The position numbers and the translations under genes were made by a program. Below are positions 32,406-41,825 of a stretch of DNA of 64,000 nt, in pieces. The notes under the pieces are model-generated. The model searched no databases and was not told the origin of the DNA. It was given only the letters and a program-made list of their open reading frames with translations. The stretch covers positions 20,980-84,979 of the forward strand of contig CAWCKT010000049.1 of NCBI GenBank assembly GCA_963796155.1. Reading direction: 5' to 3'. The DNA comes from AP-15 sp963796155 (lineage in GTDB: Bacteria > Pseudomonadota > Alphaproteobacteria > ATCC43930 > CGMCC-115725). Numbering within the stretch: the stretch's first letter is position 1; every line of letters starts with the position of its first letter.

Positions 32406-33864
32406 CAATACTGTTCACTTAAGTTTGAATTTGCGCTATCCTGCGTTGAGAGAGCGCAGGAGGCGTCGCGATGGCGCGCACCGTTGCCGTACTCCCGGAA
32501 GGGACGCGGATCACCGATTACATCAGTCTTGGGGTGATAACCAAGACTTTCCCGATGACGAAGGTTCGCTCGATGTTGAGCGCAACAGAAAAAGCCAGCG
32601 TGCGCCAGCGCGATCTCCCGGCCCACGTTGTGGTCTATTACGTGATCGCCCTGGCGCTCTACATGCAGGCCTCGTATCGCGAGGTGCTGCGTTGCTTGTT
32701 GGAGGGTATTCAATGGCTGGCCGACCCATCGGCGGTGGTCAAAGTTGCCGGCAAGTCGGGTATCTCGCAAGCGCGCACGCGGCTTGGATGGGAGCCGATG
32801 CGTCACCTCCATGACGCGGTGGTGCAGCCGATCGCCGTTTCGGCGAGCCAGGGCGCGTGGTACCGAGGATGGCGCTTGGTGAGCCTGGACGGCAGCACGC
32901 TGGATGTCGCCGATGAGCCGGCCAATGACGCCGCCTTCGGCCGACCCGGGAGCAGCCGCGGCAGGAGCGCCTATCCGCAGATCCGCTTCGTGTCTCTGGT
33001 AGAAAACGGCACGCACGTGTTGTTCGCAAGCCAAATGGCGGGCTATGGCACGGGCGAGATTACCCTCGCCAAGACCGTCCTGGCCGGCTTGCACCAGGGC
33101 ATGTTGTGCTTGGCGGACCGGCAGTTCTTCGGCTTCGAGCTGTGGAACCAGGCGCGCGACACCGGCGCCGATCTGCTCTGGCGGATCAAGAAAAACATGC
33201 GTCTGGCTTGCGAGAACCGATGGCCCGACGGCTCCTATCTGAGCCGCATCTATCGCTCCGCGCGCGATTGGCGGCGCAAGACCAACGGCGTGATGGTGCG
33301 TGTCGTCGACTACCGCTTGCACGGCGTCGCCGAGGCCGAGCCGATCTATCGGCTGGTTACCACCATTCTCGATCACGACAACGCCCCGGCCAACGAATTG
33401 GCCGCCCTCTATCACGAGCGATGGGAAATCGAAACCGCGCTGGACGAGCTCAAGACCCACCTGCGCGGCGCCAAAATCGTGCTTCGCAGCAAGACCCCCG
33501 ATCTCGTCCGACAGGAGTTCTATGGGCTGATGATGGCCCACTTCGCAATACGAAGCCTGATCCATGAAGCCGCCCTAAAAGCCGACGAGGATCCAGACCG
33601 GCTCTCCTTCCTCCATGCGGTGCGCGTCATCCGCCGCAAGCTTTCCGCCTGCAACGCTATTCCCCCCTCGGAAGAGGAAAGCACTTCATGACAAGGCCCT
33701 GGATGAGATCCTTCAGGAGCGCGTCGTCTCGAGCCGCAATCGACGCAACCCGCGCGGCGTCAAGCGCAAAATGAGCAACTTTCCGCTTCGTGATCGGTCG
33801 GCCGCGCCTATCCCTAACATCGACATAACCAAGGCCGTTTTCATCCTTAAGTGAACAGTATTGC
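32406..33864 (+). mobile_element. IS4-family insertion sequence
   Basis: Perfect 18-bp terminal inverted repeats CAATACTGTTCACTTAAG (32406-32423) and its complement (33846-33863) enclose one transposase gene. The 9-bp GGCTAGCGC is found on both sides (32397-32405 and 33865-33873), a target-site duplication in the size range of IS4 elements. The intact duplication suggests a simple, fairly recent insertion. It sits between the DUF559 unit and the 3' end of the ThDP enzyme gene. Confidence 0.9.
32471..33854 (+). CDS. IS4-family DDE transposase (frameshift near 3' end)
   Basis: Starts MARTVAVLPEGTRITDYISL. Catalytic residues: Asp in SLDGSTLDV, Asp in LADRQFFGFELW, and Glu in YHERWEIETALDELK, the IS4 signature Y-(2)-R-(3)-E-(6)-K. 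The first frame stops at 33691 (406 residues), but the rest of the family's C-terminus (ALDEILQERVVSSRNRRNP, VKRKMSNFPLR) continues in another frame to 33854. The switch lies at or just after a run of six C near 33662-33667. It may be a sequencing indel, a true mutation, or rarely a programmed shift. Encoded within matched inverted repeats. Confidence 0.88.
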
Positions 33865-33877
33865 GGCTAGCGCTGGG

Positions 33878-35617
33878 CTAGCGCCGGCGCGGCGAGGCGT
33901 CTTTCGCCAATTGTGAGGTGATGTCGGCGAAGGTGGTTTTGAGCGAGGTGCGCACGTCGATGACGCTCGGCTGGCGCGCGGCGAGCGCGTCCTGCAGTGC
34001 CGGCTTCAGCCCCGCCGGGTCTTCGACCCGGACACCCCGGCAGCCCAACGCCCGGCCGATCGCGGCGTGGTCCCAATCGTTGAACTCGGCGGCGAACGGT
34101 CCCGAGCCGTGCAATACCCACCCCAACGCGTTGTTGTTGAAGACAACAGTAATGATCGGGATGTCCTGCTCGACCGCGGTCATCAGCCCGTTCATCGTCA
34201 TCGCAAAGCCGCCGTCGCCGACGACCGCGACGACCGGCCGGTCGGGATGGACGAGCTTCGCCCCGAGGGCGGCCGGGATGCCGAAGCCCATTGGCCCAGA
34301 GCCCGCGGCCTGCAGAAAGCCCTCGGCCCGCTTGGTCTGGTAGAAATGCGTCATCATGATGCGGTTCTCGCCGGCGTCGCAAGTGACGATCGCGTCCTCC
34401 GGCAGCCCGCGCATCAATTCGCCGATCAGGCGCTGCGGCAGGATCGGCTTGTCGTCGGCGAAATAAGCGCGGTCGTTGAAATAGCCGTGCCGTTCGCGAT
34501 GGGCGGCGACGCGCCGCTCGGCCTGTTGCCGGTGCCCTGTCCCGGGCGACCCGACCGCCTCGATCAGCTGGTCGAGGACCGCCGCTGCGTCGCCGATCAG
34601 CACATGCTCGGCCGGGTAATTCCATGATGCGTTGCGCGGCTCGATGTCGATCTGGACAAAGGTCTGGCGGGTCGGGTCGAGCAATGCCCGGTTCTCCCAC
34701 GCCGTGTCGCTCGGCGACAGCTTGGAGCCGATGACCAGCACGAGATCGGCTTCGGCGACGCAGGCGTTCCCAGCTTCGGTGCCGAAGGTGCCGAACACCC
34801 CGAGTGCGAGCGGATGGGTCTCGGCGAAGCAGCCCTTGCCGGCGGCCGTGGTTGCGACCGGGAGGCCGGCCGCTTCGACCAGTTGCCGGAGCTGGTCATA
34901 GGCCTGCGCGATGCGCACCCCATTGCCGGCGATCACCACCGGCTTTTGCGCCGAGAGGATGGCCTTGGCGGCGGCCTCGACCCGCGCCGGCTCGGCCGGC
35001 GGTGGCGCCGGCGGCAGGTAGTGGCGCGTCGGGTAGAGCGCCGGCTGTGAATCGGGGGTAACCGAACCGGCGAGCGAGTCGTGGCTGTAGAGCACGGCGA
35101 CCGGGCCGGGCTGCCCGGCGAGCGCGTGCTTGATCGCGAGCTGGGTCGCCTGCACCGCGCCGATCGGGTCGTGCGCCTGCATGACGTGCTTGGTGACGCC
35201 GCTGAAGGCGCGACGCGCGTCCCAGCTTCCCCAATCCCCGGTTGCCTGCTGATAGGGCGCGTGCAATGTGAAGCGCGGCGCATCGCTGAAATCGGTCAAC
35301 AGCAGCATCGGCGAGCTCGACAGGTGCGCCTCGATCGTGCCGAGGAGCCCGTTGCCGAGCACCCAGGGACCTTGCCCGAGCAGCACCCCGGGCCGCCGCG
35401 TCAGCCGGCCATAAATTTCGGCCATCACCCCGCCCAGCAACTCCTCGCGCACCAGCACCGTGCGGATCGAGTTCTGATACTTGCTGAGCCCCGAGACGAT
35501 CCGCCCGGTATGGCCGCCGGAAATGCCGAAGACCATCTCGATCCCGGCTTCTTCGAGAACCCGGGCAACGGCGGCGCTCGCCGGCATTTCTTCGCTCAGC
35601 ATCTGTTCGATCGCCAT
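33878..35617 (-). CDS. ThDP-dependent enzyme, acetolactate synthase/benzoylformate decarboxylase-like
   Basis: 579 residues, full three-domain ThDP enzyme. PYR domain: VLEEAGIEMVFGISGGHTGRI, with Glu in VREELLGGVMAEIYG as the likely cofactor-activating residue. Middle domain (about 190-350): KPVVIAGNGVRIAQ. PP domain: VVAVVGDGGFAMTMNGLMTA ... FNNNALGWV, the canonical GDG-x(26)-NN motif. It carboligates or decarboxylates a 2-oxo acid; no small regulatory subunit is nearby, so a catabolic role is more likely than branched-chain synthesis. ATG 35617 has GGAGGATGG upstream. An IS1202-like element sits 82 bp upstream and may have separated it from its promoter. Confidence 0.85.
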   Translation of the reverse strand: MAIEQMLSEEMPASAAVARVLEEAGIEMVFGISGGHTGRIVSGLSKYQNSIRTVLVREELLGGVMAEIYGRLTRRPGVLLGQGPWVLGNGLLGTIEAHLSSSPMLLLTDFSDAPRFTLHAPYQQATGDWGSWDARRAFSGVTKHVMQAHDPIGAVQATQLAIKHALAGQPGPVAVLYSHDSLAGSVTPDSQPALYPTRHYLPPAPPPAEPARVEAAAKAILSAQKPVVIAGNGVRIAQAYDQLRQLVEAAGLPVATTAAGKGCFAETHPLALGVFGTFGTEAGNACVAEADLVLVIGSKLSPSDTAWENRALLDPTRQTFVQIDIEPRNASWNYPAEHVLIGDAAAVLDQLIEAVGSPGTGHRQQAERRVAAHRERHGYFNDRAYFADDKPILPQRLIGELMRGLPEDAIVTCDAGENRIMMTHFYQTKRAEGFLQAAGSGPMGFGIPAALGAKLVHPDRPVVAVVGDGGFAMTMNGLMTAVEQDIPIITVVFNNNALGWVLHGSGPFAAEFNDWDHAAIGRALGCRGVRVEDPAGLKPALQDALAARQPSVIDVRTSLKTTFADITSQLAKDASPRRR

Positions 35618-35699
35618 CGTCCCATCCTCCCTCCGCGCATGATGGCGGAGCTTGCCTCGTTCAGCGCCCTAAGACAACGGCCCCCGGCTTGTGCTGTGG

Positions 35700-37226
35700 C
35701 TAACTCGTGATCTGTCCGGATTTTGTAGCGCGTGATCTGTCCGGTTTTAGAACCGCTCGAAAAGGGAGCGGGAGATGGGCCGGGCAGAAGTGCTGCAAGG
35801 GGTACGACAGATGCGGTTCGAGACGTTGCTGGATCGGCATGAGCGTGGCGAGCTGAGCCAGATCGAGGCGGCGGAGATGCTGGGGATTACCGAACGCACC
35901 TTCCGGCGTTGGCGGGATCGGCTGCACGATGAGGGGCCGACGGGTCTGGTTGATCGTCGGATTGGCAAGCCGTCGAGCCGACGCGCGGCGACCGAGGAGA
36001 TCTTGCGCATGCTGGGGCTTTACCGCGAGGTTTACGCGGACTTCACGGTCAAGCACTTTCACGAGCAGCTGGTCAAACGCCACCACTACAAGCTCGGCTA
36101 TACGGTGACCCGACTGAGCCTGCAGGCGGCTGGCTTGGTGCGGCCGGCGCCGCGGCGCTCGGCGCATCGCAAGAAGCGCCCGCGGCGGCCGCTGCCTGGG
36201 ATGATGCTGCACCAAGATGCCTCGCGCTTTGCCTGGTTGCCCGGCGACCGGCGGCAATACGATTTGGTGGTCACTCTGGATGACGCGACCAGCGCGATCT
36301 ACTCGGCCTTTCTGGTCGAGGAGGAAGGCACCGCCTCCAGCTTTCGCGGGTTGCGCGAGGTGATCGACAAGCACGGTCTGTTCTGCGAGCTCTACACCGA
36401 TCGCGGCGGTCATTACTTCTATACGCCCAAGGCCGGCGAGCCGGTGTCCAAGAGCGTGGCGACGCAACTCGGGCGGGCACTCAGCCAACTCGGGATCAGC
36501 CACATCGCGGCCTATTCGCCGCAGGCGCGGGGGCGTTCCGAGCGTGCCTTTGGAACGCTGCAAGACCGGTTGCCCAAAGAGCTGCGGCTGGCCGGGATCA
36601 CGACCGTGGAGGCGGCCAACCAGTGGATCGCGCAAACCTACATCGCGGCCCACAACGCTGCCTTCGCGGTGACCCCGGAGCAGGAGGGCAGCGCCTTTGT
36701 GCCCGACCGCGCCGGCCTGGCGCCGGACATCCTGTGCATCCAGGAAGAGCGCCAAGTCGGCAACGACAACACTGTCAAATGGTACGGCCGCAGCCTGCAG
36801 ATCCCGCCCAGCCCCGGACGGGCGCACTTCGTGCGCGTCACGGTGCGGGTGCACGAATACCCGGACGGCAGCCTTGCCGTGTTCCACGGCCCCCGCTGCC
36901 TGGGCCAGTACACCGCTGACGGCACGCCGCTGGAGACCGGTCGGGCGGCGGCATGACATGCGGTCCCTTGCGACCCTCACCTGCCCAAGCCTGGCGCCGT
37001 GCTCGCGGCCGTCAAAGGACGCTGCGCGCCGCTCCGCGGTCGCCTGCGGCGATCCTTGACCGCCGCTGCGCGCGGCGCCTCTCAGCAGGCAGGTCGGGAC
37101 GAAGGGATGGTCTTCCAGTCGAACAAAGCGATGGCTTTGGGGTGACACCGCTCCACTCCTCAGCACAAAACCATCAACGAGCGGACAATTGATGCGCTAC
37201 GAACACCGGACAACTTGACGCGTCAG
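35700..37226 (+). mobile_element. IS1202-like (ISNCY) insertion sequence with long target duplication
   Basis: Imperfect terminal repeats: left CTAACTCGTGA-TCTGTCCGG (35700 on), right the complement of CTGACGCGTCAAGTTGTCCGG (ending 37226). The GTGATCTGTCCGG word is repeated at the left end (internal transposase sites). A 20-bp direct repeat CAACGGCCCCCGGCTTGTGC flanks the element (35675-35694 and 37227-37246), with 5 extra bases on the left; long duplications are a known trait of this group. About 1.5 kb, one gene. The 270 bp after the transposase gene hold no further ORF. Confidence 0.82.
35775..36956 (+). CDS. IS1202-group (ISNCY) transposase, rve integrase core
   Basis: 393 residues. N-terminal helix-turn-helix RGELSQIEAAEMLGITERTFRRWRDR; linker; integrase catalytic core with the first Asp in MMLHQDASRFAWL, LVVTLDDATSAIYSAFLVEEE, a later Asp in LYTDRGGHYF and the Glu in SPQARGRSERAFGTLQDRLP. 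This is a DDE recombinase of the rve superfamily. The C-terminal part has the small beta-barrel found in IS1202/ISNCY enzymes. Intact frame; probably functional. Confidence 0.9.
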   Translation: MGRAEVLQGVRQMRFETLLDRHERGELSQIEAAEMLGITERTFRRWRDRLHDEGPTGLVDRRIGKPSSRRAATEEILRMLGLYREVYADFTVKHFHEQLVKRHHYKLGYTVTRLSLQAAGLVRPAPRRSAHRKKRPRRPLPGMMLHQDASRFAWLPGDRRQYDLVVTLDDATSAIYSAFLVEEEGTASSFRGLREVIDKHGLFCELYTDRGGHYFYTPKAGEPVSKSVATQLGRALSQLGISHIAAYSPQARGRSERAFGTLQDRLPKELRLAGITTVEAANQWIAQTYIAAHNAAFAVTPEQEGSAFVPDRAGLAPDILCIQEERQVGNDNTVKWYGRSLQIPPSPGRAHFVRVTVRVHEYPDGSLAVFHGPRCLGQYTADGTPLETGRAAA

Positions 37227-37318
37227 CAACGGCCCCCGGCTTGTGCAGGACATCACCTCGCGTCTATCACTGTCCCGTCCTCGGGTCCGAGGGGTGCGGG
37301 CGCACCAGGGAGGGACGG

Positions 37319-38068
37319 ATGCCGACACTGAACATCCCGGACGGCGAGATTTATTACGAGGTGCATGGGAGCGGCTTTCCGCTGATGATCTTCGCGCCGG
37401 GCGGGCTGCGCTCGGAGCTCGCTTTCTGGCGCCACAGCCCGTCGAACCCGTCGGCTCCGGCGGTCTGGATGGATCCGATGGCCGTGCTGGCCAAGAAATA
37501 CCGGGTCGTCGCGATGGACCAGCGCAATGCCGGGCGCTCGCGCACCCGGATCGACGCCAGCGACGACTGGCATATCTACGCCGCCGATCACTTGGCGCTC
37601 GCCGACCATCTCGGGCTCGACCGCTTCCACGTCATGGGCGGCTGCATCGGCGCCTCGTTCTGCCTGACATTGTGCGAGCTGGCACCGAGCCGGATCACGT
37701 CAGCCGTGTTGCAGAACCCGATTGGTCACGCCGACAATCGCGACGTTTTTTCCGACTTGGTCCAGATCTGGTCGAAGGGGATACGCGAGCAACGCCCGGA
37801 GATCGATGCGCACACCCTGAACCGCTTTGGCGACAACATCTTCGGCGGAGATTTCGTCTTCAGCGTCAGCCGCGAATTCGTGCGCCAGTGTAAGACCCCG
37901 CTGCTGGTCATGCCGGGAGACGACCCGCCGCACCCGCAGGCGATCGGCGAGGAGATCATCGAGCTGGCGCCCAATGTCGAGACGCTGCGCTACTGGAAGG
38001 GCCCGGAGCACCTGCAGACAGCGATCGAGCGCGTCTCGACGTTCCTGGAGCGCCACACGCCGCAATAG
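37319..38068 (+). CDS. Alpha/beta-hydrolase-fold protein with Cys at nucleophile elbow
   Basis: 249 residues, start after AGGGACGG. HGSGFPLMIFAPGGLRSE and VVAMDQRNAGRSRT are typical alpha/beta-hydrolase strands 3-4. The elbow reads VMGGCIGASF, so Cys takes the place of the usual Ser (G-x-C-x-G as in dienelactone hydrolases). VMPGDDPPHP provides the acid; a likely His is in KGPEHLQTA. Could be a hydrolase, C-C hydrolase or lyase. It precedes the GMC oxidoreductase by 9 bp, so both are probably cotranscribed and act on linked substrates. Confidence 0.8.
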   Translation: MPTLNIPDGEIYYEVHGSGFPLMIFAPGGLRSELAFWRHSPSNPSAPAVWMDPMAVLAKKYRVVAMDQRNAGRSRTRIDASDDWHIYAADHLALADHLGLDRFHVMGGCIGASFCLTLCELAPSRITSAVLQNPIGHADNRDVFSDLVQIWSKGIREQRPEIDAHTLNRFGDNIFGGDFVFSVSREFVRQCKTPLLVMPGDDPPHPQAIGEEIIELAPNVETLRYWKGPEHLQTAIERVSTFLERHTPQ

Positions 38069-38077
38069 GAGTATCCG

Positions 38078-39718
38078 ATGGCTGACCTCCGTGCAGACTA
38101 CGTGATCGTTGGGGCCGGGTCGGCAGGGTGCGTCGTCGCCGATCGCTTGAGCGAGAACGGCGCGCGGGTCCTCTTGCTCGAGGCGGGGCCGACCGACTGG
38201 CACCCGATGATCCATATTCCCGCCGGAGCACTGCATCTGCGGGCCAATCCGCTCGTCAACTGGAATTACTACGCCGAGCCCGAGGAGGCCATCGGCAACC
38301 GGTCATTGCACTGGCCACGGGGCAGGGTGCTGGGTGGTACCAGCTCGATCAACGGCATGCTCTATGTCCGCGGTAACCCGGCCGATTATGATGGCTGGGC
38401 GCAGATGGGCTGCCGCGGCTGGAGCTATGCCGACGTTTTGCCCTATTTCAAGAAATCCGAGTGCTACGCACCGGGCGATGCCGAGTACCGCGGCAAGAGC
38501 GGGCCGCTGCTGGTCGAGGATTACCGGACCATCCTGCCATTGACCCATCGCTTTGTCGAAGCCGCACAGCAGGCCGGCTTCCCATTGACCCGCGATTACA
38601 ACGGTGCGGTCCAGGAAGGCGTGGGCTATTCGCAGATGACGCGCAACGGCCGGTTCCGCGGGTCGACGGCCCGTACCTTCCTCGCCGAGGCAAGGCGGCG
38701 CCCTAATCTGCGGGTCGTGACCAAGTCGATCGCGACGCGGCTGCTATTGGACGGCAAGCGCTGCGTCGGGGTCGCGTTCCGACAAAACGGGCGAGACAAC
38801 CTGGCGCTCGCGGCGAGTGAGGTGGTGGTCTCGGGCGGCACCGTCAACTCGCCGCACCTGCTGCAGATCTCGGGCATCGGGCCCGCGGCTCATCTGCAGT
38901 CGATCGGCGTTGCGGGGGTGCACGATCTGCCGGGGGTCGGCGCCAATCTCTCCGACCATTTCGCCGTCCGCATCACCCACCGGGTCAAGGACGAGGTCTC
39001 GGTCAACCAGCTGGCGCGCGGCCTGAAGCTCGTCGGCGAGATCGGGCGGTATGCCGTGACCGGGCGAGGTGCGCTGACTTTCGGGGTCACCACCGCGATG
39101 GTGTTCTGCCGCAGCCGCGAGGGGCTCGAAAGTCCGGACCTGCAATTGCTGTTCACGCCGGGGAGCTACGATCCGAACGGGATCGGCCGCCTCGAGCGCG
39201 AGCCCGGCATGACGCTCGTCGTGTGCGTGGCCCGGCCGGACAGCCGCGGGACGATCATGGCGCAGTCGGCCGATCCCTTCGCCCGCCCGGCGATCCGCCC
39301 GAACTATTTGTCGACGGCAAGCGACGTGCAGGCGCTGCTCTCGGGGATCGGGTTTGCGCGCCGGATCTTTGCCGCCCCGCCACTGGCGCGGCACAGCGCA
39401 GCAGAAACGATGCCGGGCGCCGACCTGCAGTCGGCAGATGCATTGACCGGGTTCCTGCGTGGAGCCGGCACCAACCTGCACCATCCGGTCGGCACCTGCC
39501 GAATGGGCGAGGACCCGATGGCCGTCGTCGACTCGCGGCTGCGCGTGCACGGGCTGCAGGGGTTGCGCGTCATTGACGCTTCGGTAATGCCGACCGTGAC
39601 CACCGGCAACACCAATGCGCCGTCGATCATGATCGGCGAGAAGGGTGCCGCGATGATCCGAGAGGACGCCGCGGCTTTCACGGCAGCCGCGGCAGCACCT
39701 TCTCGGTCAGCAGCATGA
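38078..39718 (+). CDS. GMC-family FAD oxidoreductase (choline/alcohol dehydrogenase-like)
   Basis: 546 residues. N-terminal Rossmann YVIVGAGSAGCVVADRLSE with the distal Glu in LLLEAGP. GMC signature 1 around GRVLGGTSSINGMLYVRG, signature 2 VVSGGTVNSPHLLQISGIGP. The catalytic His/Asn pair lies in the C-terminal HHPVGTCRMGED and TTGNTNAPSIMIGEKGA. Oxidises an alcohol to an aldehyde with FAD; the electron acceptor is unknown. Translationally close to the preceding hydrolase. The 3' end overlaps the convergent LLM gene by about 40 bp; an indel near 39716 could alter both ends. Confidence 0.9.
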   Translation: MADLRADYVIVGAGSAGCVVADRLSENGARVLLLEAGPTDWHPMIHIPAGALHLRANPLVNWNYYAEPEEAIGNRSLHWPRGRVLGGTSSINGMLYVRGNPADYDGWAQMGCRGWSYADVLPYFKKSECYAPGDAEYRGKSGPLLVEDYRTILPLTHRFVEAAQQAGFPLTRDYNGAVQEGVGYSQMTRNGRFRGSTARTFLAEARRRPNLRVVTKSIATRLLLDGKRCVGVAFRQNGRDNLALAASEVVVSGGTVNSPHLLQISGIGPAAHLQSIGVAGVHDLPGVGANLSDHFAVRITHRVKDEVSVNQLARGLKLVGEIGRYAVTGRGALTFGVTTAMVFCRSREGLESPDLQLLFTPGSYDPNGIGRLEREPGMTLVVCVARPDSRGTIMAQSADPFARPAIRPNYLSTASDVQALLSGIGFARRIFAAPPLARHSAAETMPGADLQSADALTGFLRGAGTNLHHPVGTCRMGEDPMAVVDSRLRVHGLQGLRVIDASVMPTVTTGNTNAPSIMIGEKGAAMIREDAAAFTAAAAAPSRSAA

Positions 39719-40671
39719 AAGGATTGGTGGCTCAGCGGCGCGCATAAGAGATAGTCGAGACCGATCTCCTCGTGCAGCCGCAGGATCTCGTCGCCGACCT
39801 TGTCCGGCGTGCCATGCAGAATCACCTCGTCGAGATAGCGCTGGACCGGGTCGACACCCGCTGGCGTGAAACTCCCCTGCATGACCGGCCGGTGTTGCGC
39901 GCCGAGATAGGAATTGACGATCCATTCGGCGCCACTGCGCGCTACCTCCGCTGCCTTGCCGGCATTGTCGGCGATTGCCACCAGGCGGGCGATCGGGATG
40001 TCGCGGCCGGTCTCGGAGAACCCCGCAGCAACTAGTTTTTCCGCATAGTGCCGGCGCTTGGCGCCGATTTCTGGGCCCGATGAGTGCGGGTCCATCAGGA
40101 TCGAGAAGCCGCGGCCTGCGGCCCAGTCGATCGCCCCTTCCGAGCTTGCCGCCATCCACACCGGCGGATGCGGCAGCTGCGCCGGCTTGGGCAATACCTC
40201 GACATCCTCGAAATGGAAATGCTGACCGGGGAAACTGAGCTTCTCGTCGGTCCATGCCCGCAACACGATTTCGACGGTCTCATGAAAGCGCGATGTGCTC
40301 TCCTCCGGCTGCACGCCAAAAGCGGTGAACTCGACCCGGGCAAACCCGCGACCGGCGCCCCAATTGACCCGCCCGCCGGAGAGCACGTCGAGCAGCGCCA
40401 CCTCCTCGGCGAGGCGCAATGGATGGTAGAACGGCGCGAGCGACACCGCCGTCCCGATGCGCAGCCGTTTGGTGCGCGCGGCCGCCAATGTCCCAACCAT
40501 GTGCACCGAGGGACAGACGCTGAAGCTGCTGAAGTGGTGCTCGGCGAGCCAGACCGCGTCGTAGCCGGTCCGGTCCATGATCTCGATCCGCTCCAACGCG
40601 CGGGCGTAGACCGTCGCCAGATCGACCCGTCGCTCCGGCCAGCTGAAGAACTGCAGAACGCCCAGCTTCAT
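39678..40671 (-). CDS. LLM-class flavin-dependent monooxygenase, C-terminal frameshift
   Basis: Luciferase-like TIM-barrel of about 330 residues. MKLGVLQFFSWPERR, GYDAVWLAEHHFSSFSV, LRIGTAVSLAPFYHPLRLAEE and VNWGAGRGF are typical of the family; F420 or FMNH2 is the cofactor. The open frame continues far into the antisense of the GMC gene, but the family-like end MLLTEKVLPRLP and stop (39678-39680) is reached by shifting one base near 39716, after SHQSF. Start ATG 40671 overlaps the upstream hydrolase stop (ATGA). The pair probably acts in one pathway, monooxygenation then hydrolysis or the reverse. Confidence 0.8.
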
Positions 40672-41498
40672 TTGTCCTCCGCCTCGACCGCGCGCCAGAA
40701 ATCCACAGCCGCTCGCGCGCAGCGTTCGGGCTGCAGCAGGTTGACGCCGTGGCCGTACCCGGTGAACAGCTCGAGCTTGCCGTGGGGCAAGGTGTCGGCG
40801 AGAATTTTCTGCTGTTCCGAGGCGATCGGGCTCTTGTCGCCGCTGAGCAGCAGCACCGGGGCCCGGATATTCGGGAGCAGCGGCTTTGTATCGATCGCCT
40901 CAAAGCACTCGTGCAATGCCGCGGCGATGTCGGGGCGCGTCTTGTCCATCTCGGCAATGCACCATTCGCGCAGCGGTTCGGGGGCATGCTCGATGTCGAG
41001 CCGGTAGCCGAGCGTGCGGCGACACCATTCGCCGACCCCATAGGCCCGGATCGCCGCCGCCGTGCTCTCCCGGTCGAGCGCGTAGATTCCCTTGATCTCG
41101 TCGGAAATCCGCGTCGGCGTGTTGCACAGGACGAGGCTGGCGATGCGCTCGGGGTGTGCAGCGGCGAGCAGCAGCCCGATGATTCCGCCCGAGGATTCGC
41201 CGACCCAATGCACCCGCTTGAGCGACATCGCCTCGAACACCGCGAAGATCTGGGCTTCGATCTTCTCGGGGGTATAGCGATAGCCCGGAGCGGGAACATC
41301 GGAGGCGCCGCAGCCGGGAAGATCGGGGCGATAAACGCGACGGTTCTCGGCGATCGCCGGGACCCAGCGGTTCCAAAAGGTCGCGTTGCGCGCGAAACCG
41401 TGCATCATCAGCACCGGTGTCGGCGCCTGCCACGGCCACAGGTAATCGTCGACCGCACAGTGGAGCGAGAGACCCTCGGCGAGGCGGACGGTCGGCAT
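40668..41498 (-). CDS. Alpha/beta-fold hydrolase (3-oxoadipate enol-lactonase-like)
   Basis: 276 residues from the ATG at 41498 (MPTVRLAEGLSLHCAVDD); the longer frame to 41636 lacks family similarity. LMMHGFARNATFWNRWV oxyanion loop, YRPDLPGCGASDVP, nucleophile elbow GESSGGIIGL with Ser, acid in LLSGDKSPIA and His in TGYGHGVNLL. Resembles PcaD/dienelactone-type hydrolases of aromatic degradation. It ends in ATGA with the following LLM monooxygenase, indicating coupled translation. Confidence 0.82.
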   Translation of the reverse strand: MPTVRLAEGLSLHCAVDDYLWPWQAPTPVLMMHGFARNATFWNRWVPAIAENRRVYRPDLPGCGASDVPAPGYRYTPEKIEAQIFAVFEAMSLKRVHWVGESSGGIIGLLLAAAHPERIASLVLCNTPTRISDEIKGIYALDRESTAAAIRAYGVGEWCRRTLGYRLDIEHAPEPLREWCIAEMDKTRPDIAAALHECFEAIDTKPLLPNIRAPVLLLSGDKSPIASEQQKILADTLPHGKLELFTGYGHGVNLLQPERCARAAVDFWRAVEAEDK

Positions 41499-41825
41499 CG
41501 GAGCGCTCCATGGGTTGGCGCGGCACGCGGGATGGCGCCGAAAACGTAGCACAACATCCGGCCCGGCGCGCTCGCCGGATCGAGAGGAGGACCCCGACCG
41601 CGGCATGACACCCATTACCGCCACATCGCCGTCCAACGCGCAAGTCGGCCCGTCCGCGAGGGAACTCCTGAGAGGTCGGTAGTTCCCGCGATGGCGTTCC
41701 CTGAGCAGAGCGACAGGACGGCCAAGCTCGCGGGTCGCATTGCATCACGCGGGTTTGCGAGCACATCCGGGAACCAACTGCGGCGAGCTGGCGTTAACGC
41801 GTGTCCCGTTCCGCGGAGGAAGCTG
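41499..41825. other. Divergent intergenic region, no gene seen
   Basis: Lies between the divergent hydrolase and disulfide-reductase genes. The reading frame of the latter is open back to 41691, but that part has no family similarity and no ribosome-binding site, whereas GCGGAGGA precedes 41826. Presumably holds promoters for both directions; none could be picked out confidently. Confidence 0.45.

Noticed and set aside
35700..37166. 488-codon minus-strand open frame
   Set aside because: Antisense to the IS1202-like transposase; no recognisable domain.
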